From Coenobita brevimanus (Eukaryota; Arthropoda; Malacostraca; Decapoda; Coenobitidae), in contig CM064658.1 of NCBI GenBank assembly GCA_032717465.1, forward strand, positions 8,279,895 to 8,343,894: a DNA stretch of 64,000 nt. The letters are read 5' to 3'. Below are positions 21,984 to 33,817 of the stretch, piece after piece (the stretch's first letter is position 1; the number at the start of each line of letters is the position of its first letter). Position numbers and translations under genes: made by a program. The notes under the pieces are model-generated. The model searched no databases and was not told the DNA's origin. It saw only the letters and a list, made by a program, of their open reading frames with translations.

Positions 21984-22338
21984 TAGGTGGTGGCGACCAT
22001 CATCCACTCACTTGATGTAGTGCTGCCTACTTCTTCCTTAGCCTTTATCATTCTTTTTCCGTGCCTACCCTCCTCTTTTCCTATTTCTCCCATCTTTCCC
22101 GTCACTTATTGCTTTTCTTTCCTTTACGGGTGGCTTTACATTGAGTGACAAGCTAAATGGTTTCCTGTAAGCCAAGAAACCATTTACAAAGCTGGGTGGT
22201 AACCTTATAACCAAACCATACGTGCTCCCTACGTGTCAACAAATGGGTTGGTGGAGTGTTAGTGCCCCTCCCCGTAAAACAGATAAAGTCAAATGGCCAC
22301 CCCTTACGCGATTATGGCGTCTGGCAGTAGATAGATAG
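21984..22338 (+). mobile_element. SINE-G in LINE-A, with 11-bp target-site duplication
   Basis: Flanked by AATTACGTCGG (21973-21983) and AATTATGTCGG (22339-22349). Removing it restores the LINE-A reading frame across the endonuclease/RT linker. Head CACTTGATGTAGTGCTGCC, hairpin core, tail GGCCACCCCTTACGCGATT and GGCGTCTGGCAGTAGATAG. The target duplication and simple-repeat tail show that it moved by target-primed reverse transcription. Confidence 0.88.
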
Positions 22339-22528
22339 AATTATGTCGGGTTCTTTGGTTATCAGTAAATCTTATCTTGTTGGTGTGTCCTCGCCTTGGA
22401 ATTGTATCTCTTCTTTGATCCACTGTCAACACATTATTCATTGTTATATTCAACAGTATAGTGCCCCACAAATCTTCTTTGCCTCCTGAGTCCCATTCCT
22501 CCCAGTTCACCTCTCTACAATTAAAGTC

Positions 22529-22896
22529 TGTCTATCTATCTATCTATCTATTGCCAGACACCATAATCCCTTAAGGGGTGGCCATTTGACTTTGAGTTAT
22601 TTGTTTTAAGGGGAGGGGCACTAACCCTCCACCAACCCACTTGTTCACACGTAGGGAGCACGTATGGTTTGGTTATATGGTTACCACCCAGCATTGTAAA
22701 TGGTTTCTTGGCTTACAGGAAACCATTTGAAGGTCACTCAATGTAAAGCCACCTGTAAAGGAAAGAAAAGCAATAAGAAGTGAAAGGAAAGATGCGAGAA
22801 ATAGGAAGAGAGGAGGGGAGGCACAGAAAAAGAATGACAAAGGCTAAGAAAGAAGTAGACAGCACTACATCAAGTGAGCGGATGATGGTCGCCACC
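22529..22896 (-). mobile_element. SINE-G in LINE-A, opposite orientation
   Basis: Second SINE-G, starting with the CTAT repeat at 22529. The flanks share AGTC (22525-22528 and 22897-22900), and the LINE-A codons either side (MGD and FNCREVNW, the endonuclease metal-binding GDFN motif) become contiguous when it is removed. Confidence 0.83.
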
Positions 22897-22915
22897 AGTC
22901 ACCCATTAAAATTAC

Positions 22916-23897
22916 AGTATATTGTTGTTTTTCTCAATCACTTTCTGTTTGTGTGTGTCAGTCTACTAGTGTCTCTTCATGGTGGAGAACGTGAGGCAGA
23001 GAGTTGTGTGCGTTTATTTAATGAAGAAGGTCATAAAAAAGAAAGAAAAAGAAACTGTTCTGGATCCATCCCTTGAAAAGTAGTCGACACTGCAGGGTGC
23101 ATTTTACACTTTGTATGAAAATCTGAAAGCTGATGATGCCATGACACAGTTCTGTACTTTAGTAATTAGTGTTCATAAAACAGAGGTACAGGGTTAATAA
23201 CTTTGTAATTATATACACTAGGACATTTTCAATATGAAGTTATAAAAAAAAAAAATAAATAAATATTTGCATGATTATAGCACATGCCAGCTATTGATAC
23301 TGCAGTGCAGTTGGTTGGGTATTGTCCATCCTGGAACTGAAATCTAACTGCTGTTGCAGGCAAAACCGCTTGTGTGAACGGACCCATGGCAATGTACGGG
23401 CTCCCAGCCTGCCTGGCAGTTTTATTGCCGTCGCGGTCTAGTGATCTAGGCGGTTGGTGGGGGCTGTTTTGCCACTTCAGCCTCACTGAATAGTCCCAGT
23501 GGACTGAATGTATTTCTAAACAGTGCGGCAAGAACCGCCGCGGTGAAAAACGCTCGTGTGAAAGCAGCCTTACTGTTTGGAAGGGATAATATTGCACAGG
23601 AAGTATGTGTATTTGTATCCCATAACGTTGTACAGTATTAGATGGGTTTTGATTACCAATAATATGATGCTAGTTTCTAAGATTTTGTGTACCTTTTTCT
23701 ACCAGATATATGAGAGAGAGTTTGAAGGTAAGGAAGCATAGTATACCAAGGAGAAGATGAGTAGATATGGTCATTGTCATCATCATTGGCATCAGCATCA
23801 TCATCACCCTTCTTTTCTTCCTCAACATCCCACTTCTTTTCCCGACCTGCTGATAGGGTGGTATGGTTCCTGAAAGCAAGAAAAAAAAAAACATTAT
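22916..23897. other. No gene; MITE-like repeat at about 23270-23580
   Basis: At 23270-23580 the plus strand contains CGCCGCGGTGAAAAACGCTC and GTGTGAAAGCAGCC near its right end, matching the repeat end at 19665. A frame of 122 codons across it has no family resemblance. The rest is unassigned. A GAT/CAT-rich patch lies at 23765-23810. Confidence 0.35.
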
Positions 23898-23900
23898 ACA

Positions 23901-23980
<80 letters not shown>

Positions 23981-24044
23981 CCAGACGCCTCAATCCCATT
24001 TGGGGTGGCCACAAACAAATCGCCTCCAAGACGCCCTGTCCCCC

Positions 24045-24122
<78 letters not shown>
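23898..24122. repeat. Two (TA)n tracts around a 71-bp LINE-B 3' fragment
   Basis: (TA)n at about 23900-23978 and 24049-24122. Between them, 23979-24048 reads TTGCCAGACGCCTCAATCCC and GGGTGGCCACAAACAAATCG, the antisense 3' end of LINE-B, with both sides replaced by the repeat. The long frames here are repeat artefacts. Confidence 0.9.
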
Positions 24123-24761
<639 letters not shown>

Positions 24762-24975
24762 GCTTGCCAGCTCAGTGGTAATGCTGTCACCTAGAATCTG
24801 CTAAGACGGGTTTGCGCCTTGCTCGGGACCTGAAAAGTTTCATTGACGAAGTGGGTGGTCACTGTTCCCCTTGGGCAAAGGGATGGGTGTGTGAAGGTCA
24901 AGGCTTTGCCCTTAGATCACACTATATGAGCTCTGAACTCTCTTCCAGAAGGGTAAAAAGCTGATGATCACAAAA
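24762..24975 (+). mobile_element. Candidate second tRNA-derived SINE
   Basis: Starts with CTTGCCAGCTCAGTGGTAAT (A-box-like AGCTCAGTGG), and about 40 bases later has GGGTTTGCGCCTTGC, a degraded B-box-like segment. A ~150-bp body follows. The spacing fits a tRNA head, but the B box is poor and only one copy was seen. Confidence 0.4.
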
Positions 24976-25008
24976 CCATCATGTGATCCTGACCGACCAG
25001 GTGAATAA

Positions 25009-25012
<4 letters not shown>

Positions 25013-25080
<68 letters not shown>
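25013..25080. repeat. (CA)n tract at the left border of the tandem duplication
   Basis: Pure AC repeat directly upstream of duplication unit 1. Equivalent tracts border unit 2 (31735-31811) and follow it (38478 onward). Confidence 0.95.
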
Positions 25081-25083
<3 letters not shown>

Positions 25084-25084
25084 C

Positions 25085-26740
25085 AATAAAAATGCAGCAG
25101 TGCAAGCTGAAATAATGAACAAATGTTTCCAATCGGTTTTCACTAATGAAAAGGAGTTTGTGGATGGAGAGGGAGTGATTAGAAATGTACAGGTGATAAA
25201 AGATATAAAAGTGGAGGTACAGGAAGTGTACAGATTACTGGAAACTCAAGATGTATGAAAAGCCCCAGGACCTGATGGAATTTCTAATTGGGTACTGAAG
25301 GAATGCAGAGAACAACTGGCAGATAAAATTCACAGTTTAATTCTGTGTTCTCTGGAAGAGGGGAAAGTGCCTCAAGATTGGAGGATGGCAAATGTGGTAC
25401 CAATTTATAAGGGAGGAAACAGGGAAGAGCCCCTGAATTATAGACCAATGTCTCTGACCAGCATGGTCGCAAAATTGTGTGAGAGAACCCTGAAAGACAG
25501 ATGGATAAAATACCTGGAAGACATGAATATTTTGGCTAAATGTCAGTTTGGATTCAGAAGTGGAAGGTCATATGTTTCCAACTTGTTTAGCTTTTACTCA
25601 AGAGCGATTGACGCGGTACAGGAGAGAGATGGTTGGGTGGATTGTGTGTACTTAGAGAGGGCCTTCGCTTCGACAAGGTACCTCATAAGAGACTAATGTG
25701 GAAACTAGAATATATAGGAGGACTGAAGGGGAAACTCCTGGAATGGATGAGAGACTTTCTGGGAGACAGACAAATGAGGATAGTAATAAAGGATAGGATG
25801 TCTGGATGGAGGGAAGTAACATGTGGAGTCCCTCAAGGCTCGATGTTGGCGCCAGTAATGTTCCTGATTTACGTAAATGATATGCTAGATGGAGTGAACA
25901 GTTATGCAAGTCTGTTTGCTGATGATGTAAAGATCTTGAGGAAGATAGAGGTTGACGAGGATTGTAAAATGCTGCAGGAGGATCTGAATAGGATACATGA
26001 TTGGAGCCGGATGTGGGAAATGAAATTTAATGTAAAGAAATGTAAAATATTGGAAATGGGTAAAAGTATCAGGAGGCCATCACATTTGAGTTATTTGTCG
26101 GGTAACGAATAAATCACAAAAACGAGAGATGAGAAAGACTTGGGAGTGCTGGTCCAAAATAGTTGGTCACCTGAAAAACATATTAACAAGACAGTTACAG
26201 AGACGTATAGACTCTTGACTAACACAAGAGTAGCATTTCATTACATGGATGAGGAGATGATGAAAAAATTTATAGTGGCCATGATCCACCCCAGGTTAGA
26301 ATATGCAGCAGTAGTGTGGACTCCACACAGAAAGATATGAACAAGATTGAGAGATTACAAAGAAGAGCAACCAAGATTGTCCCCAGTCTGGCAGATCTGT
26401 CATACAGAGAGAGGCTGGAAAAGTTGGATCTGCCTTCCTTAGAGGAAAGGAGAAAGAGGGGAGACATGAATTGATTGCAGTGTTCAGGACCATGATAGGA
26501 GTAGATAAAATTGATCGAGAAGATCTCTTTATATGGGATAAGAGAGCAACAAGAGGACACGGAATGAAATTGAAGAAGTCAAGCTGCTTGAAGGATATCA
26601 AGAAATATAGCTTTCCTTATAGAAGTACAGACCTGTGGAACAGTCTAGATAAAGAGATCGTCCAGTATAAAAACTTAAACGAGTTTAAAACTAAATTTGA
26701 CTTAATGAGAAACAATGACGGGAACCCACGAGCATAGCAC
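25085..26740 (+). mobile_element. LINE-A 3' portion, unit 1
   Basis: 5'-truncated CR1/L2-like RT starting at NKNAAVQAEIMNKCFQSVF. Blocks: GPDGISNWVLKECREQL, ANVVPIYKGGNREEPLNYRP, AKCQFGFRSGRSYVSNL, then a frame break at the LDLEKAFDKVPHKRL motif A, CGVPQGSMLAPVMFLIYVND, ASLFADDVKILRKIE (catalytic FADD) and a stop after YLSGNE. Then come RLEYAAVVWTPHRK and the C-terminal SFPYRSTDLWNSLD. At least three frame or stop lesions make it non-functional. Confidence 0.88.
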
Positions 26741-27081
26741 ATTTCGTGTTTACCACAATAAGGTACCCCCTGGGGGTAGGGTCTTTTTTTCAAGAATACT
26801 CCCCCAGTATCCCTGCTTGTCGTAAAAGGCGACTAAAAGGGTTGGCGGAGGGTTAGTGCCCCTCCCCGGAAAACAACTAACTAAATAAACAAACAATAAG
26901 CCTCGGACAAGGACTGACCAAACGATGACGACCAAGGACCTGACAAAGGACGTGGTTATCGGAACGTAGAATGTAAGGGGAGCGAATGATGAGGTGAAAG
27001 AGAGATTGTCCAGGTGCTTGAGGGTGCGAAAGTGGATGTACAGTATGTGGAATTACTGAAACAAAATGGAGAGGAGAAAGT

Positions 27082-27747
27082 GTGAGAGAATGGGAGTATG
27101 GATGGGGTATATGTGCAGCAGGTGAGAATGAGAGGGCAAAGGAAGGAGTATGTATAGTTGTGAGTAAAAGATGGAAGAAGAGCACAAGACAGTATGGATC
27201 AGTTGGGTCAAGGATTGTGTGGGTAAAGTTGAAAGTTGGAATACAAATGTGGGCGATTGTGTGTGTGTATGCGCCAACGCAAGATCGTTCTAGAAGAGTG
27301 AGAGAAGAGTTCTGGACAAATGTAGAAATGTGCATGGAAAAGTCTGGAAGGAATGAGAGAGTGTTTTTGATCAGTGATATGAATGGTAAAGTTGGGAATG
27401 TGAAGGTGGATGGAATAGTTGATGAGTGGGGTGTGCCTGCTGAGATAGATGAGAATGGGAGTGCGTTAGTGGACATTTGTGCTGGGAGAGGGTTGGTGAT
27501 AGCCAATACCCTCTTCAGGCATAAAATGATCCACAGGTATACATGGCGAGTGATGAGAAGGGTGGGTGGTGAACTGAATGAAAGGAAGGCAATGATTGAT
27601 TATGTGTGTGTGGATGAAAGGATGCGAAGATGTGTAATGGATGCAAGAGCTTATAGAGGTTGGGGGAGTGGACTTTCTGACCACTACTTGGTGGTGGCCA
27701 GAATTAGGATTCAAGTAAGAAGGAGGAATAGAAGAAGGGAAAGATGA
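27082..27747 (+). pseudogene. LINE-B endonuclease frame, unit 1
   Basis: A 221-codon open frame with the middle and end of an APE-type endonuclease, the enzyme that nicks target DNA to prime reverse transcription. Visible blocks are KEGVCIVVSKRWKKS, WAIVCVYAPTQDRS (the usual VYAPT), FLISDMNGKVGN (the GDFNAKVG-type metal-binding motif, with Gly-Asp-Phe changed to Ser-Asp-Met), TWRVMRR, IDYVCVDERM and SGLSDHYLVVARI (the catalytic SDH motif). The N-terminal GTWNVRG segment is upstream and carries a stop. It closely resembles endonucleases often annotated as craniofacial development protein 2-like. It ends at TGA 27745-27747, before the RT frame. Confidence 0.82.
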
Positions 27748-27992
27748 GAGGAAGGAGTAGTTGCAAGGAGAGTGGAAAGGTTAAAAGAGGTTGAGAAAAA
27801 GGCAGAGTATAAGAGAGAAGTGAAGGAACGATTGGGCAAATATGAATTGGAGCAGATGGGAGACGTGGAAGGTGTGTGTGTAGGATATTTACAGAAGAAA
27901 TATGTGCAGCATGTGATGTGGTGTGTGGAAGGAAGAGAAGACGGAGGGGGGTGCAAGGAACAGCGTGGTGGACTGAAGAGGTGAGATAGGCT

Positions 27993-29930
27993 GTGGCACA
28001 AAAGAAGAAAGCATACAATGAATGGATGAGAAATAGGGGCGTGGAAGGAGTTGAGAGGCGGAAGAGAGAGTTATATGTAGAAAGAAAGAGAGAGGTGAAA
28101 AGATTAGTAAGAGAGAGTAAGAAGAAAGTGGATGAGGAATTTGGAAGGAATTTGAGTGTAAAGTGGAGGGACTGTAAGAAAATGTTCTGGAAAGAGGTGA
28201 AAAGAGTAAGACAGGGTGGAAATGAGGTTAGCAGGGGAGTGAAAGACAAAAATGGTAGATTACTAGTGGAGAAGGGAGAAAAAGTGAGCAGATGGAGAGA
28301 ACACTTTAAGGAATTGTTGAACATACAGGATGAAAGTAATGCGAGTATAAGTGGCTGGGGAATGGCTGGGAGAAGGAGGAAGGTGAGAAGACAGGAAGAA
28401 ATCAGTAGGATAGAAGTTGTGGAAGCATTGAAGAAAGTTAAATCGGGGAAAGCCCCAAGAATTGATGGAGTGTGTGGTGAAATGCTGAAGCATGGGGGAG
28501 AGATAGTAGTAGAATGGATGTGGAAGATGTGCAGATTGGCCTGGGAGGAAGGTAGAGTCCTGGAGGATTGGAAGTCAGGTATAATTATTCCCTTGTACAA
28601 AGGAAAAGGGGAAAAAGAAGTGTGTGGTAATCATAGGAGCATTTGTCTTCTTAGTATAATAGGAAAAGTGTATGGCTGGATACTTATTGACAGAGTTAGA
28701 GAAAGAACAGAGGAATTAGTTGGAGAAGAACAGGGAGGCTTTAGGAAGGGAAGAGGTTGTGTAGATCAGATATTCATTCTTAGATCTTTAGTGGAAAAGT
28801 TTCTAGAGAAGGGAAAGAAGTTGTATGCGGCTTTCATGGATTTGGAGAAAGCATATGACAGGGTGGATAGACAAGGATTGTGGAAAGTGTTAAGAATATA
28901 TGGAGTAGATGGGAAGTTGTTGAATGCTGCGAAGAGTATGTACGATGGTGCAAAGGCTGCAGTGCGTGTGGATGGTGAACTAAGTGAATTTTTCTCTTTG
29001 AAAGTTGGGTTGAAACAGGGATGTGTCATGTCTCCATGGTTGTTCAATCTGTACATGGATGGGGTAATAAAAGAGGTACAAGGTAGGGTAGTGGATGTTG
29101 AAGTGGCCCTGGTGAGAGAGGATAGTGTTTGGAAACTCCCTGTACTGTTGTTTGCAGATGATACTGTGTTGTTGAGTGAAGACGAAGGGAAGCTGCAAGG
29201 CTTGGTGGATGAGTTTGGGAGAGTGTGTAAGAAACGGAATCTAAAGGTAAATGTAGGGAAGAGTAAAATGATGGTCTTTGAGAGGGGTGAAGTCAGTGAA
29301 TGTACAGCGAGGTTGGATGGTGAGGAATTGGAAAATGTGAGTACGTTTAAGTACTTGGGTAGTGTGATGAGTAAGGAAGAAGGTTTGGAGGATGAAGTGC
29401 TTGAAAGGGTACAGCAGGGAAGAAAGGTTGCTGGTTCTTTGAAAGCAGTGATAAGAAACAGGGAAGTGAGCATGGAAGTGAAAAAGTTACTACATGACAG
29501 TATTGTGATACCTACTCTAACCTATGGAAGTGAAGCTTGGACGTTGTTGGAAGGACACAAGGCAAGAGTGACAGCAGTGGAAATGAGTTATTTAAGAGGA
29601 GCCTGTGGAGTCACATGGAGAGACAGGCTGACGAATGAGGATATAAAGGAGCGTTGTGGTGTGGATGTGGATGTGATAGGAAGCGTTATGAGGAACACAC
29701 TGAGGTGGTTTAGCCATGTGGAGAGAATGGAGGGTGAAAGACTGACGAAGAGAGTGTACGTGAGTGAGGTGGAGGTGGGAAGAGGGAGAGGGAGGCCAAG
29801 AATGAGATGGAGGGATGGGGAGGAGAGGTATATGAGAGAGGGGGGTGTGAGCTGGGAGCTGGGCAGTGAAATGGCGGGGGACAGGGCGACTTGGAGGCAA
29901 TTTGTTTGTGGCCACCCCAAATGGGATTGA
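27993..29930 (+). pseudogene. LINE-B reverse transcriptase frame, unit 1
   Basis: A 645-codon RT frame. Blocks in order: KVKSGKAPRIDGVCGEMLKH, GIIIPLYKGKGEKEVCGNHR, GGFRKGRGCVDQIFILRSL, AAFMDLEKAYDRVDRQGLWK (motif A), LKQGCVMSPWLFNLYMDGV, VLLFADDTVLLSEDE (catalytic FADD), KYLGSVMSKE, LTYGSEAWTLLEG, RWFSHVERMEGERLTKRVYV and the end [12 protein letters not shown] at 27987-27989, where unit 2 has CAG, shortens this frame against the 684-codon frame in unit 2. A two-base (TG) expansion at about 27880 already separates it from the endonuclease in both units. Confidence 0.88.
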
Positions 29931-29962
29931 GGCGTATGGCAATAGACAGATAGATAGACATA

Positions 29963-30107
29963 AATATTTGGAACAACTAGACGAAGAGGTGGTGCAGGCG
30001 AAAAACATTCATTTGTGTGTAAAAGTAGACCAGATAAATGTGGATATGGAGACAGGACAACAAGAGCATTGCTCAATTCCTGTATACTAGAAATACATAA
30101 ATACACA

Positions 30108-30141
<34 letters not shown>

Positions 30142-31733
30142 AAAAAATTTTTGAGAGGGATTATGTGGAACATGCATGCCCACACATACTACCAGATATA
30201 CAAACATCAGAAAAAGAAATACAGGAGGAGTTAAGTAAATTAGACAAAGGAAAAGCAAATGGTCCTGATGAAATTTCATGTTGGGTGCTACGTGAATGTG
30301 CAAAGGAGTTAAGTAAATCATTATTTTTAATTTTCAAGAAATCCTTGAGTCAAGGTAAACTACCTGATATTTGGAAGGAAGCAAACATTGCTCCCTTATT
30401 CAAGAAAGGGAATAGACAAAATCCACTTAACTACCAACCAGTATCACTAACCAGTGTTGTAAGCAAGGTATTAGAAAAGCTTATAAGAAAAGCTTGGGTA
30501 AATCACCTAGAAGAACACAGTATGATAACAGAAACAGTTTGGTTTCAGAAAAGGAAAATCATGTTACTAATCTGTTGAGCTACTATGACGGAGTAACAGA
30601 CACATTACAGGAAAGAGAAGGATGGGTGGACAGTATCTAATTAGATTTCAAGAAAGCATTTGACACAGTACCACACCAAAGACTTTTATGGAAACTGTAC
30701 CATCAGGGAAGAATTCGAGGCAAACTGTGTTGTTGGATGCAAGATTTTCTCATGAAAAGAAAAATGAGAACAGTACTAAGGGGAAATTACTCATCATGGA
30801 AAGAAGTGACTAGTGCAGTACCACGGCTCAGTGCTGGCACCAATCATGTTTTTAGTGTACTGTATATAAATGATATAGACAGTAACACTGGAAATGAAAA
30901 CTATCTAAATATGTTTGCAGATGATGCAAAAATGTAAAGGAGAATTACTAACACAGACTCTTGTAAAGAGCTACAAGAAGAATTAAATAAACTTCATGAA
31001 TGGAGTAATACATGGCAAATGGAATTCAATGTGGACAAGTGCCATGTAATCAAGTTTGGTAAAAGTGGAAAAAGACTTGATTGGGATTATACATTAGGAA
31101 ATAAAACCCTACACACATCAGAAAGAGAGAAGGACCTAGGTGTGACTGTCAGTAACAGACTATCTCCGGCTGACCACATCATTGAGAAGGTACGGAACAT
31201 GTATACACTGCTTGCCAGTATGAGAATAGCATTTACATACATAAATGAAGACATGCTAAGAAAGGTAATAACCCTGGAGTATGCATCAGTAGTCTGGAGT
31301 CCTCATCTCAAAAAACACATAGACAAGATTGAAAAAGTTCAAAGGGCCGCTACAAGATGGGTACCAAGCTTAAGGGATCTAAGCTACGAAGAAAGACTAA
31401 ATAAACTGAATCTACCAACACTACAGGAGAGAAGGAAAAGAGGTGACATGATTATGCTATATAAATGCATATCAGGGAAGGAGAAAATAGACATAAATGA
31501 TTACTTAACGTATGGGGAAGCAAAAAAACTGCATAAAAAGAAAGGTGATAAAGATGTAAGGAAATTTAGTTTCCCAAATAGAGCAACTGATCAGTGGAAT
31601 GCACTACTGAATGAAATAGTGTGTGCCAAAACAATTCACAAATTTAAGGAAATGTACGATAAATATGGTTTAAGACACGGGACAGTATGAGCTTGACTCA
31701 TTCCTGTAAAGATACAATTAGGTAAGAACACGC

Positions 31734-31735
<2 letters not shown>
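29963..31735 (+). mobile_element. LINE-C 3' portion, unit 1
   Basis: CR1/L2-like RT related to but distinct from LINE-A. Blocks: EEVVQAKNIHLCVKVDQINV and the HCSIPVY stop (about 29970-30090), a short CA tract, KANGPDEISCWVLRECAKEL, ANIAPLFKKGNRQNPLNYQP, LDFKKAFDTVPHQRLLWKLY (motif A, after a stop), YLNMFADDAKM (catalytic FADD) followed by a TAA, and the 31019-31690 frame with RLSPADHIIEKV, LEYASVVWSPHLKKHIDKIE, RAATRWVPSL and SFPNRATDQWNAL. The 3' end is ACAATTAGGTAAGAACAC followed by a long CA tract. Confidence 0.86.
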
Positions 31736-31809
<74 letters not shown>

Positions 31810-31811
31810 CA
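31735..31811. repeat. (CA)n tract at the junction of the two duplication units
   Basis: An AC repeat that grows directly out of the LINE-C 3' terminus (GGTAAGAACACGCAAC) and runs into the CATCAATAAA start of unit 2. It holds one ACGC interruption. Confidence 0.95.
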
Positions 31812-31815
31812 CATC

Positions 31816-33478
31816 AATAAAGATGCAGCAGTGCAAGCTGAAATAATGAACAAATGTTTCCAATCGGTTTTCACTAATGAAAAGGAGTTTGTGGAAGGAG
31901 AGGGAGTGATTAGAAATGTACAGGTGATAAAAGATATAAAAGTGGAGGTACCCGGTACAGGAAGTGTACAGATTACTGGAAACTCAAGATGTATGAAAAG
32001 CCCCAGGACCTGATGGAATTTCTAATTGGGTACTGAAGGAATGCAGAGAACAACTGGCAGATAAAATTCACAGTTTAATTCTGTGTTCTCTGGAAGAGGG
32101 GAAAGTGCCTCAAGATTGGAGGAGGGCAAATGTGGTACCAATTTATAAGGGAGGAAACAGGGAAGAGCCCCTGAATTATAGACCAATGTCTCTGACCAGC
32201 ATGGTTGCAAAATTGTGTGAGAGAACCCTGAAAGACAGATGGATAAAATACCTGGAAGACATGAATATTTTGGCTAAATGTCAGTTTGGATTCAGAAGTG
32301 GAAGGTCATATGTTTCCAACTTGTTTAGCTTTTACTCAAGAGCGATTGACGCGGTACAGGAGAGAGATGGTTGGGTGGATTGTGTGTACTTAGAGAGGGC
32401 CTTCGCTTCGACAAGGTACCTCATAAGAGACTAATGTGGAAACTAGAATATATAGGAGGACTGAAGGGGAAACTCCTGGAATGGATGAGAGACTTTCTTG
32501 GAGACAGACAAATGAGGATAGTAATAAAGGATAGGATGTCTGGATGGAGGGAAGTAACATGTGGAGTCCCTCAAGGCTCGATGTTGGCGCCAGTAATGTT
32601 CCTGATTTACGTAAATGATATGCTAGATGGAGTGAACAGTTATGCAAGTCTGTTTGCTGATGATGTAAAGATCTTGAGGAAGATAGAGGTTGACGAGGAT
32701 TGTAAAATGCTGCAGGAGGATCTGAATAGGATACATGATTGGAGCCGGATGTGGGAAATGAAATTTAATGTAAAGAAATGTAAAATATTGGAAATGGGTA
32801 AAAGTATCAGGAGGCCATCACATTTGAGTTATTTGTCGGGTAACGAATAAATCACAAAAACGAGAGATGAGAAAGACTTGGGAGTGCTGGTCCAAAATAG
32901 TTGGTCACCTGAAAAACATATTAACAAGACAGTTACAGAGACGTATAGACTCTTGACTAACACAAGAGTAGCATTTCATTACATGGATGAGGAGATGATG
33001 AAAAAATTTATAGTGGCCATGATCCACCCCAGGTTAGAATATGCAGCAGTAGTGTGGACTCCACACAGAAAGATATGAACAAGATTGAGAGATTACAAAG
33101 AAGAGCAACCAAGATTGTCCCCAGTCTGGCAGATCTGTCATACAGAGAGAGGCTGGAAAAGTTGGATCTGCCTTCCTTAGAGGAAAGGAGAAAGAGGGGA
33201 GACATGAATTGATTGCAGTGTTCAGGACCATGATAGGAGTAGATAAAATTGATCGAGAAGATCTCTTTATATGGGATAAGAGAGCAACAAGAGGACACGG
33301 AATGAAATTGAAGAAGTCAAGCTGCTTGAAGGATATCAAGAAATATAGCTTTCCTTATAGAAGTACAGACCTGTGGAACAGTCTAGATAAAGAGATCGTC
33401 CAGTATAAAAACTTAAACGAGTTTAAAACTAAATTTGACTTAATGAGAAACAATGACGGGAACCCACGAGCATAGCAC
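31816..33478 (+). mobile_element. LINE-A 3' portion, unit 2
   Basis: Same truncated RT as 25085-26740, with the same frame break at motif A and the same stop after YLSGNE (near 32848). The extra CCGGTA near 31950 alters the VEVQEVY segment. Ends with NNDGNPRA and a stop near 33475. Confidence 0.88.
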
Positions 33479-33817
33479 ATTTCGTGTTTACCACAATAAG
33501 GTACCCCCTGGGGGTAGGGTCTTTTTCAAGAATACTCCCCCAGTATCCCTGCTTGTCGTAAAAGGCGACTAAAAGGGTTGGCGGAGGGTTAGTGCCCCTC
33601 CCCGGAAAACAACTAACTAAATAAACAAACAATAAGCCTCGGACAAGGACTGACCAAACGATGACGACCAAGGACCTGACAAAGGACGTGGTTATCGGAA
33701 CGTAGAATGTAAGGGGAGCGAATGATGAGGTGAAAGAGAGATTGTCCAGGTGCTTGAGGGTGCGAAAGTGGATGTACAGTATGTGGAATTACTGAAACAA
33801 AATGGAGAGGAGAAAGT

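Larger units (their letters stand above)
19785..22915 (-). mobile_element. LINE-A copy (CR1/L2-like), minus strand, with two SINE-G insertions
   Basis: Minus-strand non-LTR element with part of the endonuclease (MGD and FNCREVNWEEWDSGGKE around 22905 and 22510, GKSDHVVIEFQM near 21930), then the linker, NKCFQSVFTNERDF (21380), and RT: ILAESQFGFRSRRFCASNLL, VYLDLEKAFDNVLHKRL, VLQGLVLVPVMFLIYVNDML and ASLFADDAKTLRK (catalytic FADD). The C-terminal EERLEKLDL-type region follows. The 3' end is ACAATTAGGTAAATACAC in antisense near 19785. Stops are frequent. The two interruptions at 21984-22338 and 22529-22896 split the endonuclease codons. Confidence 0.85.
26775..29960 (+). mobile_element. LINE-B, near full length, unit 1
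   Basis: Starts near the CTTGTCGTAAAAGGCGAC block, followed by the APE-type endonuclease, linker, RT and C-terminal domain, and ends with the GGCGTATGGCAATAGACAG tail and GATA repeat. In the endonuclease N-terminal GTWNVRG motif the Trp codon is TAG (26967-26969). Detailed frames are listed separately. Confidence 0.88.
25081..31811 (+). repeat. Tandem duplication unit 1 (~6.73 kb)
   Basis: Runs from CATCAATAAAAATGCAGCAG to the end of the CA tract at 31811. It carries LINE-A, LINE-B and LINE-C in one orientation. Unit 2 starts at 31812 with CATCAATAAAGATGCAGCAG and repeats the whole sequence at an offset of 6731-6741 bp, with only scattered substitutions and a few small indels. Shared disabling lesions show that the copy was made at DNA level after the LINEs had died. 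Confidence 0.95.

Noticed and set aside
27704..28600. 298-codon antisense frame rich in Ser, Leu and Pro
   Set aside because: Exact antisense of the LINE-B linker and RT; recurs at 34440-35336 for the same reason. No homology of its own.
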